Positions 8,631-20,489 of a stretch of DNA of 64,000 bases are shown here, piece after piece (the stretch's first letter is position 1; every line of letters starts with the position of its first letter). The translations under genes were made by a program, and so were the position numbers. The DNA is from Pleurodeles waltl. Its lineage: Eukaryota; Chordata; Amphibia; Caudata; Salamandridae. A model generated the notes under the pieces. The model worked only from the letters and a program-made list of their open reading frames with translations. It had not been told where the DNA came from and did not search any database. The stretch covers positions 136,729,106 to 136,793,105 of the forward strand of contig NC_090447.1 in assembly GCF_031143425.1 (NCBI RefSeq). The letters run 5' to 3'.

Positions 8631-9980
8631 TTGCCTTCTTTCTCTGATCTTGTTCCGGAAGCAGACAAAGAAGCCTATGCTTCTGAATGGGATTTAGCGC
8701 AAGCACCTGCGTTATATCGCAATCATGTAGGTTGGGACAAGGAGTTGCCTTGTCATGTTATTCCCGTTAGGTCAACACCCCAACCACAGCCACAATATCC
8801 TGTTAAACATGAAGCGAAAGCTCCGGTGGGGGAAATACTTGCCCAACTTGAGAACCAGCAAGTAATTGAGCCCTTTACATCTGCAATGAATAATCCATTT
8901 TTCGCCGTTGCAAAGCCAGACCATTCATATAGGATAGTCATTGATTATAGACACTTAAATAGTCATACACGTACATATGCTATGCAGAATTCACACAGCA
9001 CAGCACTAATAAATAATATAGTGTGTAAAAAATATAAAACAACATTAGACATTTCTAATGGATTCTTCAGCCAGAATTTAGCACTTGAAAGTCGGGACCT
9101 GAGCGCGTTCTCATTTGGCTCACAGAAACGCTTTTGTCGTTTACCTCAGGGCTATAAGAATAGCCCAGGGCTACTTTCAGACCGTGTAACATCGATACTA
9201 CATGATATTGATTCCAAGGCGTTATCCTATGTGGATGACATATATCTCACAGACGACGTCCTCGACATTCATCTTGTAAGGGTCGATCAGATTATTTTGG
9301 GATTTGCAGACCTCGGTTATAAATTCAATTTTAAGAAGAGCAAGATAGCCTTTCTTAGTGTATTATTCCTGGGATATGAGCTATCAAACGAGGGAAAGAG
9401 CCTGGCCCCGCACTTCCTAGAAAAATTTGCTCAATTGCACCCTCCTAACACGTTAAAGAAACTCCAGTCATTGCTAGGTTTCTTTAATTTTGGCAGAACA
9501 TACATTCCAGATTATGCACAAAGGATCAAGCCACTGTATGACTTGGTTCAGCCCAAATTTTCTAGCAGGCACTGGACAATTGAACACACGCACATCCTTA
9601 GGGAAATGCAACGGGACATGCTAGAAGCTAAACACTTGCACACCCGTGACAATAAAAAGAATTTGGTCATCAGAATAATAGCTGGTGCCATTGGATTTAC
9701 TTATGTCACCTTTAATGAGGATGACACAGTACCCATAGCACATAATTCACATTTATACTCTAATGCTGAACAGCGTTTTGCACCTACAGAAAAGATTCTG
9801 AAGGCAGTTCAGATGGCCGTCATAAAAGAGAGGCCAGTTGCCCAGGGGAAACGTATTATTGTTGTCTCCCCGGTGCCGGCCTTAGAGGCTGTCACCAAAG
9901 CAAGCGTTCCTAATGCTAAAGCATTACATCCACGTTGGATTCAATGGGCAACATCTCTGACCGCCACTGATGTCAATTAA
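8631..9980 (+). pseudogene. Reverse transcriptase of foamy-like ERV
   Basis: An open stretch of 449 codons covers the RT palm and connection. It shows VIDYRHLN in the fingers, LPQGYKNSPG, the catalytic YVDD followed by IYL, an SLLGFFNFGRTYIPDYA motif and a connection domain ending PRWIQWATSL. The true gene has no start here; it continues from the protease upstream. The frame ends at a TAA at 9978 and resumes in the same frame after a second stop (TAG at 10017) as RNase H, so RT and RNase H were one pol protein. Similarity to spumavirus pol is judged by eye. Confidence 0.7.
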
Positions 9981-10052
9981 ATTTTTGATCCGAAACTTCA
10001 GACACAAGAGTTTCTCTAGTACGACCAAGAGTACCCGGCTCCTCCAAATATC

Positions 10053-11102
10053 TTGCCACTAGACACCTACCATACTGTCATATACACTGATGGTTCAGCA
10101 CAACAAGCTGTAGGTACTAAACATCAATACTCTGCAGCTTGCGCAGCCGTGAATGGAGTGATGGAAGATGGAGTTTTTCACCCTTGCAATACCTACACGC
10201 AGACCTTAGGGGACTGCACAGCCCAGTTGGCTGATCTTAAAGCCCTTATTCTAACGCTCGAACATACTGAGCCAGAATGCCCGAATTTAATAGTCTGTGA
10301 CTCTTATTACTGCGTCCAGTCATACAATGATTATCTCAATCATTGGAAACTGAACGGGTTTAGAGATTCTAAAGGGAACACCATTAAACACAAAATACTG
10401 GGGGGGAGGGTGGCTGATCTTAAGTATAAGCTGCTGTGTGTCCATGTAGTACACACATTGGGACACCAACGTGTAGGAGTACACGTTGCCGATAATACCT
10501 TGGCTGATGAAGCGGCCAAAGCAGCAGTTGCTACGGCTTCTGTGGCTGCAGTGACTCGTTCTCAGACGAGAGTGGATAATGAAATATTGATTGCAGTCAA
10601 AGCTTTGGCTGCAGGCAAGTCCCTTCCTAAAGGGTACCCTACGAACTATACTTACCATATCAGTGCGCAGAATGTTGCTTACACAACAATTCCTGGGGTT
10701 GGAGATCGAGTGATTCCCAATGAAGACCAGAGATTAGATCTAATTAAAGCAGCACATGAGGGTGTCACTTCTGCACATGCTGGTGTACAGGCCACAATAA
10801 CACCGACATCTCCTGTGGACCACGCACTGCTGATGTCTCCGATGAGGGTTCATACACGGTCGTGCCCCTTGAGACTGAGGTTGCTCCGCGGGGCCACCTA
10901 TGAGCCTTCCGTTTTGAGATCTACTGCGGATGAGGACACCACAATGGATAACGTTGCACCAGGAACTACTGCTCACTACTGCTCTGTGGATCCGTTTGGC
11001 TGCCCTGAACTCAATTTTACATCAGGTGATGTTGACTCATTTTTGAGGTCCTTGGTTGGTGACTTCGATGACACTCTTCAAGAACATGCGTACAGCACAT
11101 AA
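10053..11102 (+). pseudogene. RNase H plus zinc-binding start, fused in frame to an acidic tail
   Basis: RNase H motifs are YTDGSAQQ, the second acidic site (LADLKAL, Asp where the family usually has Glu), VCDSYYC and NTLADEAAKAA. Then come GYPTNYTY and EGVTSAHAGVQATI, the beginning of the integrase zinc-binding region. At about 10800 the sequence jumps to an unrelated, Asp/Thr-rich tail (DEDTTMDN ... FGCPELNFTSGDVDSFLRSL) that ends at TAA 11100. Integrase core and envelope are deleted. The tail lies just before the LTR, where foamy-type viruses encode accessory proteins, so it may be the end of a transactivator-like gene; that is inference. Confidence 0.6.
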
Positions 11103-11103
11103 T

Positions 11104-12223
11104 GTGATAATTTGATTTGCCATTCCAGTATAAAAATTGTACACTTTAATTTCACTTGCTTTGGCACTCTGTGCCTGTCATGGTTGACATTTACATCTCT
11201 GGATGTGTTTTAGTGACATTGTTTTTATTATCTTTTTAACACATTTTAAAGGTTTTTTTGCTGCTTTTTTATGCTTTTAGCTTTTAATTCAGAGCAATTT
11301 TAGCATTTGGGTTCCTATACTTTCGTCATACCTCCTACAGCAATGGGAGGGTATAGTGAATCTTACTTTATTTTAATGGGATGACAGGAGTTAGCTTAGC
11401 ATTTGGCTTGTAGACTCGTGCCCCCGCCACCTAGTGACTTTTAACCTACTTAGCTTGCTCTGTCTTAGCACATTTAATTATTTATTTCTTCTAAAATGGC
11501 TGCCTTGTTTAGAGTTAGGCCACTTGTTATGAGTTACATTATCAGTGTCACCGCGCTAAGGCATCAAGAACAAGCACCAAAGACAAACAAACAGTAGGTG
11601 TTCACACTTAGGGATTTTCCCTCTCTATACTTTCGAGCGGTTGTTGATATTAATTGCCGTCCCAAGCATGTCTGTTACCTATTGTTTGGGAACACGCCTA
11701 CGTCAGGGGTCCTTGAAGATCTGTATAAATATATCACACTTTAGACAGATAATCAGAGGGATTCTGACCAGAGGGCATCGCCACCATCGCTGATATCGAT
11801 GCTGACGCTGACCCAGTCTTCGTGTCCCTACGGAGTCATGATAGAGACCTCATTCCAAGGTAACAAGGGATGGGGGCTCCTTTCAAGGACATGGCATTGG
11901 TAGATTAGGTTTAACAAACCCAGCTCTCCTTTAGGTAGGAGGTTAGGCCTTTCACATTAGGGTATTAGGGGATATTACATCCCGTATGTCTTTTTTATGC
12001 ATTGCAAGATGGTGGGGGTCTTTGTAATAATGACTCTCGTCTTCACAATTCTGTTACTTGCATTATTCATTATCCTAATCATTGCGGTCCATGCAACTTA
12101 TCGCAAATTGCAGTTATGTTGAATAAAAACTATTGAAACTTTACTGCATCTTTGTCATTGCCTGCATTTGTATGAGACATGATACATCTGTGAGAAAGGG
12201 GTAGTCTCTGTTTAACCACAACA
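11104..12223 (+). repeat. 3' LTR of foamy-like ERV (borders tentative)
   Basis: Begins TGTGATAATT after the last frame and may end CCACAACA at 12223. It has a TATA box (tataaatata) at 11724-11733 and a polyadenylation signal AATAAA at 12122-12127, so R would run from about 11755 to about 12145. A splice-donor-like aag|gtaaca lies near 11860. No second LTR is present to fix the borders. Confidence 0.5.
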
Positions 12224-13964
12224 TTCCCTGAGATGTCTTACTCTCGAGTCCATGCGTAAAGGCTGCCACAAATCACCTCTTACTATTGTGTTTCTGGTGA
12301 GGTGCTTCTAGTGAGCCGGTAAGGTTAGGACAACAGTTGCGACTTGTTGTAGGAAGGAAGTAGTCACCTACAAGCAAATGTACTGTCATCCTTTAACCAG
12401 CAGTCTTGCCCAGAGCAAGAGTCCAAACTACGACAATATCCATCTGGGGTACAGTTGTATTCTCATTGTGTATTCAACTGACTCTTGGCCAGCACAATAA
12501 GGCTCCTTGCACGACCACTGCCTCACTTAAATTCTGAAGAGTAGTGAGGCAACAGTGGTGCAAATGTCTCCTACATAAGTCCCCTAGAGATCTCAACACA
12601 TGTACATCACCTGTACCACTTCCTGAATCACTGAAACCTATGTGTGGCACACAGTGCTGTGACAAATATGTTGGCAACAGCCATGCTATTCAGGTAAACA
12701 GCAAGTCTGACACATATCTTGACTGACATCACTGTGTATGTGGGCATGCTTTCCTTTTCCTAATATCCAAAATTCCATAGCAGCATATGTTGGCACTTGT
12801 GTAACAATCAACTCATTCTCCATCCTCAACATAGCATCGGATATGATGTCCATATCCTAACTCAGATGATGTCATCTCATTGGTCAGACATTACATTTCA
12901 TCGTTGCATTGCACACATCATACCTTCTCACACAAAACCCTGGAATGACACATGTGACGCCTAAGGTGACACTTACTGGCTGCATTGGGGTCTTCAAATT
13001 GAGTCACTTCTCCAAAGGTGTAGGTTGGAGGCCCAACTGCAATACATGACAGGAAAAGATAGCTTACTGAATTTTGTACAATTCTGTGCACGTCAATTTA
13101 GTGATAGGTCAGAACAACTGCCAAACATTATAAATCTGTCTTTAAAACAAAGGGTCAGATAATGAAGGTCCTGGCACCACCAAAGCACCACTTTCCCTGA
13201 CGCTCCTGTGGTGCATTTCACTGCACATATGCACATGGTTTTGTTATGCAGCTTTTTGTTGTGTGACACCTCCATGTAGACATGGGGCAGTATGACACAG
13301 TATTCTGCATCAGAGGGTCATGCAATGTTTTTTACAGTGGCTGTCCCATTGTAACACCCATTGCTTTTGACCCTACCCCAGATGTTGAAGACATCTTGCT
13401 CATTATCAGTGCCAAAAAGATGAACAACTGCCCAGGGGTGGTGTGAGCTTAGTAAAGTGCAGAGGAATGCATTGATACATCCTTGTTTCTTGCATCCTAT
13501 ATGTGTGCGCCATTTAAAGGCACACAAGATACAGCTAAAATGCCAAGGCAGTCTCCTTATGTGCACGTAGTTGTCCCTTCCTGCATATGAACAGAATAAC
13601 ATTACGGATGTCTTGCCACTACTTTGTGTGCAGCCATTGTCACTATAGTAGACTATGTATGTCCAGGAAGGGATACCAACCTGTGCATAGACACTTCTCT
13701 CTACACAGACACACTTGCACTGCGGTCCATATATGCCTGCGTTGGCACAGGCTGCTGAGTAATGTGCCAGTGCTGGCACAGATGCAGGCCTGGCCAGTAT
13801 TGTCGCTAATATAGGGCAGGCCTGTAATACAAAATCAGCACATGTGTGTCTGATATTTGACACTTTATGGAGTGTTTGATATACAATGTACACAAAGAGG
13901 AATGTGCAAGTAGTCTGGACCCGGTGCATAGCTAAGCTCCCTAAATGCCGTTGGCTAAAGACAC
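12224..13964. other. Gene-poor stretch with one exon-like segment
   Basis: No gene is recognised. On the minus strand 13031-12971 looks like a small exon: acceptor tgcag, coding GPPTYTFGEVTQFEDPNAA, donor gtaagtg. It may belong with the Myb-like fragment at 15018-15262. The rest is AT/CA-rich unique-looking sequence. Confidence 0.3.
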
Positions 13965-13967
13965 AAA

Positions 13968-14911
13968 GGGTCGTATTCAAAAGCCCCATGGTGTTAGAAG
14001 GCCAAAAACGCTGCACCATATTTACAAAGTTGCGCAATGCATGCATTGTGCCACTTTGTAACCCTTTGCCAGGCATAATGTATGCAAAGCGGGCATTCCC
14101 CCATTGGGGGGGGGGGAGGGCAATACAATTGTGCAAGGAAATCAAAGAGCAGGTGTTAAAAGAAAGCTTCCATTGCTTTGCAGGATTAGTGCCAGATTTT
14201 TTTATGCTAATCCTGCAAATCGCTGAACTAGCATCCAAAACGCTAGTCCCTTAAATACCATCATGGTGCACCATATTTTAAACAGGGCGCACACATGGTG
14301 GTGTTAGGGGGCGCTAAGGGGTGCCAGAAAAGTGGCGCTGCACTGTTTGCAGCTCCACTTTTCTTAAATATGCCCAAAAGGAGCAGATTTAAGAAATGTG
14401 GCGTAGCACCTAGGGCAGCACAACTCTTCTCACGCTCCCTACCTCATCGTGTGTGCGCCCTATTTAAAATATGGCACACCAGGGCGCAGAGTAGGGGACA
14501 ATAGCTTCATTGTAGTTAGACGCTATTGATGTACTCTGCAGGAGTTGCACCAAAATGTTGGCGTAACTTCTGCAGAGTACATAGGGGTCCATCATATATA
14601 ATGGTATGCCCCCTTTTAACACCTGCTCTGAACAGATGTTAAAAGTGTGGCAACAAATGGTGCAAGGAGATCTTTCAAATTTCCCAGCACCATTTGTTTG
14701 GCCCCCCTAATGGGTGAACGCACCCCTTGCATACATTATGCCTAGCACAGGCAAAATGTAGTGCAAGGGTTAACAAAGTGGTGCTATGCATGAATTGTAG
14801 CATTCAAATAATATAGCGCAGGAAAAATTCCACTTTACCGCTGCCTTAGCATCAAAATATATTTCGCAATGGCAGCGCTAAGGTGGCGCTAGGGGCTCCT
14901 AAATCAGGTCC
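13968..14911. mobile_element. MITE, 944 bp, target duplication AAA
   Basis: Imperfect terminal inverted repeats (gggtcgtattcaaaagcccc at the left; ggggctcctaaatcaggtcc at the right, pairing in reverse complement) are flanked by AAA at 13965-13967 and 14912-14914. Internal words such as gcaccatatttt and ggcgcta recur in both orientations. It has no coding capacity. A decayed relative lies near 18640-18985. The AAA duplication is weak evidence because the flanks are A-rich. Confidence 0.6.
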
Positions 14912-15017
14912 AAAACAACCTGTCCTGACCCTTGACAAAACATGCTGCAATCACCTTTATGTCTGCCTGTCATGCACATGCAAATGAGGATGTTGCTATG
15001 CAAATAGGGTACTTACC

Positions 15018-15262
15018 GTCTGGTACACCAATCTGAATCCCCAGGTGATCCTGTAGATCCTGCTCCCATGCTATGAGGTCTGCCCAACAGTGTTTTATCT
15101 GGTGGTCGGTGCTCACCACAGCTTCTATGCCTCTGTCAGGTAGTCCTGTATTACCCGGCCACCCAAAGTTAGCATCATGGGGAGGTAATGTTGTAACAGC
15201 CAAATTAACCCTCCCAGTTCATCTCCACCGATCTTAGTTGCTCTCCCTTTCTCAGACATTTT
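15018..15262 (-). pseudogene. Possible Myb/SANT-like exon of another Harbinger family
   Basis: From an ATG at 15262 on the minus strand the frame reads MSEKGRATKIGGDELGGLIW and then, after a frame change near 15130, STDHQIKHCWADLIAWEQDL followed by QDHLGIQIGVPD and a consensus donor G|gtaagt at 15018. The HCWADLIAWEQ stretch resembles the third helix of Myb/SANT-like transposon proteins (K-x-W-x-D-L). No catalytic or diagnostic residue proves it. The transposase fragment on the same strand at 19.2-19.5 kb could be a partner. Confidence 0.35.
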
Positions 15263-15642
15263 GCAGTATAAGGTAACTACAAATGAAAGAGCCCCAAAAA
15301 ATAACAGGAAACAACCCCATCTAACCCCAAATACCCCAACACACCATGCTACCCAAAGACAAACACCACACAATACAATAACAATAACAGGACAAAAATT
15401 CTACGCAAGACTGAGGAAAAAGACAAAAAGCACACAACAACAACAGGACACAGCACAAAACTCACCAAAACCTCCACTCCTCAACAGATGAACCTCTACA
15501 CACCCTTTCTCAGTCACAGACAAAAAGACTGTGAAGCAAAAGTGAAAGTGAAATCACTATACCATGTATGCAGCCAGGAAGTCCTGTTTCATCACTCCCT
15601 GGGCATGTGTGTCACGTTTTCTGATATGCGTCATTTTTTTTT

Positions 15643-15875
15643 ACGCATGATGTTCATGCATCGATTTTTTCTATGAAGGCTGACAAGGCCTCATGACTTG
15701 CGATTGATGCGCTGGGAACAGGTGTAATTTTTTTTATTAGTTAATTAAAGAGTATTGGCATTTTCATCAAAACATTTGACGCATGAAGGTCATGCATGGT
15801 ATTCCTTCCCGTGAAGGCCAAGAAGGCCTGTGGACTTGCAATTGACACACAGAGGCCAGGCGCTATTTTTTGGAA
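15643..15875. repeat. Diverged tandem duplication, period about 136 bp
   Basis: acgcatgatgttcatgcat at 15643 and acgcatgaaggtcatgcat at 15779 open two similar segments that also share gaaggc..acaaggcct and acttgc(g/a)attga. The copies have diverged by many substitutions. Confidence 0.6.
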
Positions 15876-15879
15876 TATC

Positions 15880-18600
15880 GGAGTATGGAATATTGCCGTT
15901 TGCATCAGACATTTTGATCCATAATTGGAATGTGTGGATTTTGTTGGAAAGGCTGACAGTGCACCCAGATTCACATACCATTTCACAGGGGTTATGCATG
16001 TATGTAGTCAGTATGGTATGACTACCTGTGTGTGCATGTGCATTCTTATTTTAACTGTAACATCGGTATATTTTACCAATATGTTTGTATGTGTGTGTGT
16101 GATGCATGCGATGACTGATACCATTTGCATATGTGCATGTGTTGGTAGACTTTGTCCACATACGTGTTACCACATGGGTACTAGGAGTGTACATATGTGA
16201 GATAACACATATTTGTGGGTCTACCACATTGTCATGTCTGATTTCCAAATGTACGTTTAACAACACAATAGATATGATGGGATATGTCCAATACATGGTC
16301 ATGCATGTGACACCCTTGATAAATGGTATTCAGAGGATGCAGTGGACTATGGCTTGGTTGATTTCACATAACCCCTGGCAATGTGAATGCATGTGTGTCT
16401 ACACTGTGGTGTGTGTCAGGATTCATGATGCTATGCTACATGTTTAAAATATGGTTTCCCCATGCATCTATAAGGCAGGAGATGGTGTACCTCACATGTG
16501 TCAATGAAGGGTGGTATGTGATGTGTGCAGAAAGACATGTGTAGTGTTATATGTGTAAAGAATGCCACAGCAGTGTTCATAGGATATGAAACATCACATG
16601 TCTATCTTCCTGCAAGGACACATGTTGGGCATTGTTAAATGACTGTGCAGTCATATCAGTGCCACCTATGTTTCCGTATGTGGGAATACATCTTATGGTC
16701 ATTTAAGTCTATCAATTATCATGTGATGTAAAAGCATTTTCATTAGTGGAAAGTTGACTTTTGTGAAGACTCCAATACACAATAACAGGCTGGTACTGTT
16801 TAAGTGGTACATGTATGCTGAGTAATCAGACATATGTATGCATGGTATAACCTGGGTATTTACAATCAACCACAACATGTTTGTTATGACTGTCACATAC
16901 AATGGCATACAACTGTGTAGCAGTGTTCCAGTCAGGCAATGATGGCAGCCTAGTTATCATTGATAGTGTGGGACTTTTTGTGGCCACACGGACCCATGTT
17001 TGCATGTTTTGATGCAGGTTGACAGTGCTCTACTCAGCACAGTCCACTGTGCACATGCATCAGGCCCCTGACTGTGTCAAGAGTGAGTGTGGCCTCAGCA
17101 TGGGAGTTAAGGGGTGTTGGTCGGCAATCTAGCCTGATCATGATAGCTCTTCAGCGTAGCAATGTGCAGTCCCCTGCAGACAGACACATGTACAAATGTG
17201 ATCCCATGGCCTGGGATTTGCAATTTCCTTTGAGGTACTGGATGTCATGTGTGTCCTATCGTGTACAGGGGACTGGCTGCTTGTACATGTAGGACATGTC
17301 TCATAATTTGGCATGGCCTGTCAGAAATGGTTATATATTCTTAGTAATTTCCAATTGCAGCTTGGCTAGGGCATGTGTCTCTAGTGTAACTTATTCATTT
17401 TTTATGACCCAGGGGACAGATGAAGTCATCTGTCACTGCCTTCTGTCAGAATAGCATGATGGGCAACTACAAAGTTGTTGCTGTAGCAAACATGACTGGG
17501 GTATGTACAGACCTAGACATCCTCTGTGAACATATGTCAGGTGATCACATGATGACATTGTTTTGTTTCTCTGCCAGTATTGGTCTATGTGTGTACCTTC
17601 TACAACATTAACAGCATATATTGTTTGGAATAGATTTGGACCTACATTGCTGGCATTCCTTGGGCTGCTTACACTTTGTACACATCTTCTACTGCAACAT
17701 TATTTGGTCATACATGGACAGGATGCTACGTGCGACTTGTGTACTTTAAGAGGTACACATCTTCTACTACTGACTACTTGATAGTTTCCCTCCCATTTCC
17801 AGGCTTTGCAAGATTACATGACTTCCATACACACATGACAGTACAGCAGCCACAGCACTTGTGTAGTATCCAAGTGACCTCCCCATGCTGTATCTCCAAG
17901 TGTCTGTGGGAGTCTCTCAGCTGTCCTTCCACATCCTTTGGTGTACAGGAGGATGCACTCACATCTGCATTTCACAACCTATGTCACTGTTACCATGAGT
18001 GTATCTTGGAAGTGAGTGAAATCATCTCAGCTCTGGATTTTTGAGTTGCCACATGCAACATATCTGTCTCCTCCTTTACCATACAATTTAGGATGGGTCT
18101 GTGACATGTTTGGACATGGCTAGACATACATGCACATCCCAAACCTGATTGGCATGTTGGCAACCTAGACATTTTAGAGATGTTGTCACAGTAGGTAGCT
18201 TTCTCTTGGTCAGGCATGTCAGTGTCAATGAGAGGTGTGTTTTCATATGTGGTGTTTGATGGTACCAAATGGACCATACTGGGTTACCTTGCTAACACAT
18301 GTCAACCATTGTAGGTATTTGCATATCCCTTCCATACCGCCGCTCATCAGGCTTCACATGTATATCTGAATTAGCTGCAGGCATGTGTCAAGACAGCAGG
18401 TTTGTGTGACGAGTGTGTTAGAATGTACATAGGGAGTGTGACAGGCTATGCCTACATTCCACCCATACGTTTATTTGCTGGTGCATTCTCCCATTTTATT
18501 GTTAACTCCTGGCTATGGGCCATGTGTATGGAGAGTGGATCAGCATTAATTGCTGCGTCACTTGTCTAGCAACCTTTAGCACACTCCACAGCCAACATTT
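15880..18600. other. No gene recognised; rich in cacatg/catgtg words
   Basis: About 2.7 kb with no recognisable coding or mobile-element protein on either strand. Words such as acatgtg and tgcatgt are very frequent, and there are short direct repeats such as tacacatcttctact at 17679 and 17754. It is possibly ancient repeat sequence. Confidence 0.4.
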
Positions 18601-18639
18601 GTGTGCTATATTTGAGGTACAGCACACCATGTGGCAGGT

Positions 18640-18985
18640 TTGGGTCCAATGGTGGTGCTGGTGCATAACACCGTTGATATACAGTGCAAGGTTAGGCTCA
18701 AACTTTTGTTCCTACCCTGAACAGTCAATGAAGGTCCATTGATACCAATGGTGTTCCCCCTTGTCACACGTGCTCAGTGCTGGTGTTACAGGTACCCACC
18801 TGAGATGTGACACAGTTTACTTCCTTATTTTTAAATGCACCATTTAGAAACAGCCCCTACCGTATGTACGCCCCCTTGCATACATCTTGCCTGGCCTGGG
18901 CATGATGTGGGGAAATTGGTAGGAATTTGCACTATGCCTACTTAATGCCACATATTTTTTATGGTGTGTGGATCTAGGCCTTCAA
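18640..18985. repeat. Decayed relative of the 13968-14911 MITE
   Basis: The stretch near 18868 (acgcccccttgcatacatct and on, then a tgcctgg..gggca hairpin) matches 14713-14760 of the MITE in the same orientation, and the following caatgcc/atattttttatgg portion is also similar. The ends cannot be placed. Confidence 0.4.
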
Positions 18986-19214
18986 GAGCCACATGGGCGT
19001 GAGTTATGAGACACTGATATATGGCATGGAGGTGTTAGACCCTCTTACATCACAACCTATGTTCCTACCATCTATGTAACTGCTGTGTTTCTTTCCTGCT
19101 CTCTGAAGTATGAGCAACATTCCAATGGTATTTGTAGTGGAGAATGAGTACACCATGGACATTCCGGCACAAAGTGATTTATTGGTGATATTAACAGTGA
19201 CATTAGTTGTACAG

Positions 19215-19546
19215 TGTCTAGGTGTAGAAGTTCTGTACAATTTGCTGTCTCCTGCGAACTTCAACCACAGTGATTTGTAGTTCCCCCTCTACCTGTGCTG
19301 CACCATTGTCATCCTTGTTATGCAAGATAGCACATACAAGGATCATCTTGCATACCAGGGGTGGTGCACACAACAGGGTTCCTCCTGTCAGGGCCAGACA
19401 CTTGATCCTTGACTTCAGGAGCCCAAATGCCCTCTTCACCACATTTCATGTCCTTCTGTGCCCTTCATTGTATGCCTGCTCTTCCACCATTGTCGGGATA
19501 CCAAAAGGAGTCATCACCCATGGCTGGATGCTGTAACCTTGATCGT
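19215..19546 (-). pseudogene. Terminal exon of a Harbinger transposase (different family)
   Basis: After an acceptor (tttgcag) the minus strand encodes DDQGYSIQPWVMTPFGIPTM, then AYNEGHRRT, an in-frame TGA (19448-19446), and VVKRAFGLLKSRIKCLALTGG with ILVCAILHN. This is the third acidic block and C-terminus of HARBI1-like transposases (GD[SQ]GY and AFG-L-K-R signatures). The sequence differs clearly from copies A-C. Earlier exons are not found upstream, where the left end of copy B begins at 19920. Confidence 0.75.
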
Positions 19547-20489
19547 CTGCAAAGTAATGGGAGGACATGTGTTGGTCGTGCATATTTGTGGTTTTGTATG
19601 TGGTGACTCAGACTTGCTTCTGGTATTGTGTGTGTTGCTGTTTTGTGGAATGGTTGCATTGCTGTGTGGTGAGGGACATTACAGTCATGGGTTGTGGCTC
19701 AGGGACCTGGTGATTCTCTAAATAAATCGAACTGACAGTTCAACCATGCCAAATATGTATTGCGTTGTCCATATTTGAGGCTGTATCCTATTGTTAGTGG
19801 AACCTACCATCTCTGTGCACCACAATGGTGTCATTTGTACTGACACCATGGTAGTCCTACAAATCCAAACTCAGGCCTCCATGTTACCATGTGGCACCTC
19901 ACATACAGTGCGACACTTAGGCCCTCATTATAACATTGGCGGTAAATCTTGATTAATGCCATGCTGAAGGCCGCCAACATACCACCGTGGTGGCGAATAT
20001 CCATTCGGCATATTATGACACAAAAAAAACAAACCGACAGAATACAGCCACATACTCAAATCAGCGAGCCCCAAGGTCAGTGGTAAACTGTTGATACCAA
20101 CACCCATACTGTTACGCCAACAAAACAACTCCCACCAAATCATGACCCACGAATCATCATGGTGGACATTCAACAGCAGTAAACCATTTGCGGTGCACAC
20201 CGCCGCGCACAGAATGTACACCCAAATACTAAACTACAGAACATTGGCCAATTCAAACAACACACACCTGACACTCATACACACACCTCACCCACCCACT
20301 CAAACCACTATAAAACACAAATCCACATATCCCACAATGCTTTACAAATACAAATCATTGTCACCAGACAGACATCAAGACCACTGTGACAACTAAATAC
20401 ATACCCACACATCCCTCACGTACTCCACTACGCTTACCCAATCATACTACCCAACACCCACACACTTACACACACCACACAACACCCTT

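Larger units (their letters stand above)
8090..12223 (+). mobile_element. Foamy-virus-like endogenous retrovirus, 5'-truncated and internally deleted
   Basis: Remains of a spumavirus-like provirus: possible gag/pol border (8100-8300), protease, RT, RNase H, then an abrupt jump to a short acidic tail and a 3' LTR. Integrase core and envelope are missing, and no 5' LTR is seen. The foamy affinity is judged from the pattern of the RT (LPQG, YVDD, and a long connection domain ending in a PRWIQW-type motif) and RNase H. Foamy-like endogenous viruses have been described from newts, which fits the host guess. It is old, with several stops and frame changes. Confidence 0.65.

Noticed and set aside
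13318..14238. 306-codon minus-strand open frame
   Set aside because: Half of it lies inside the 13968-14911 MITE, it crosses the MITE border, shows no domain, and has no codon-level support. Probably chance.
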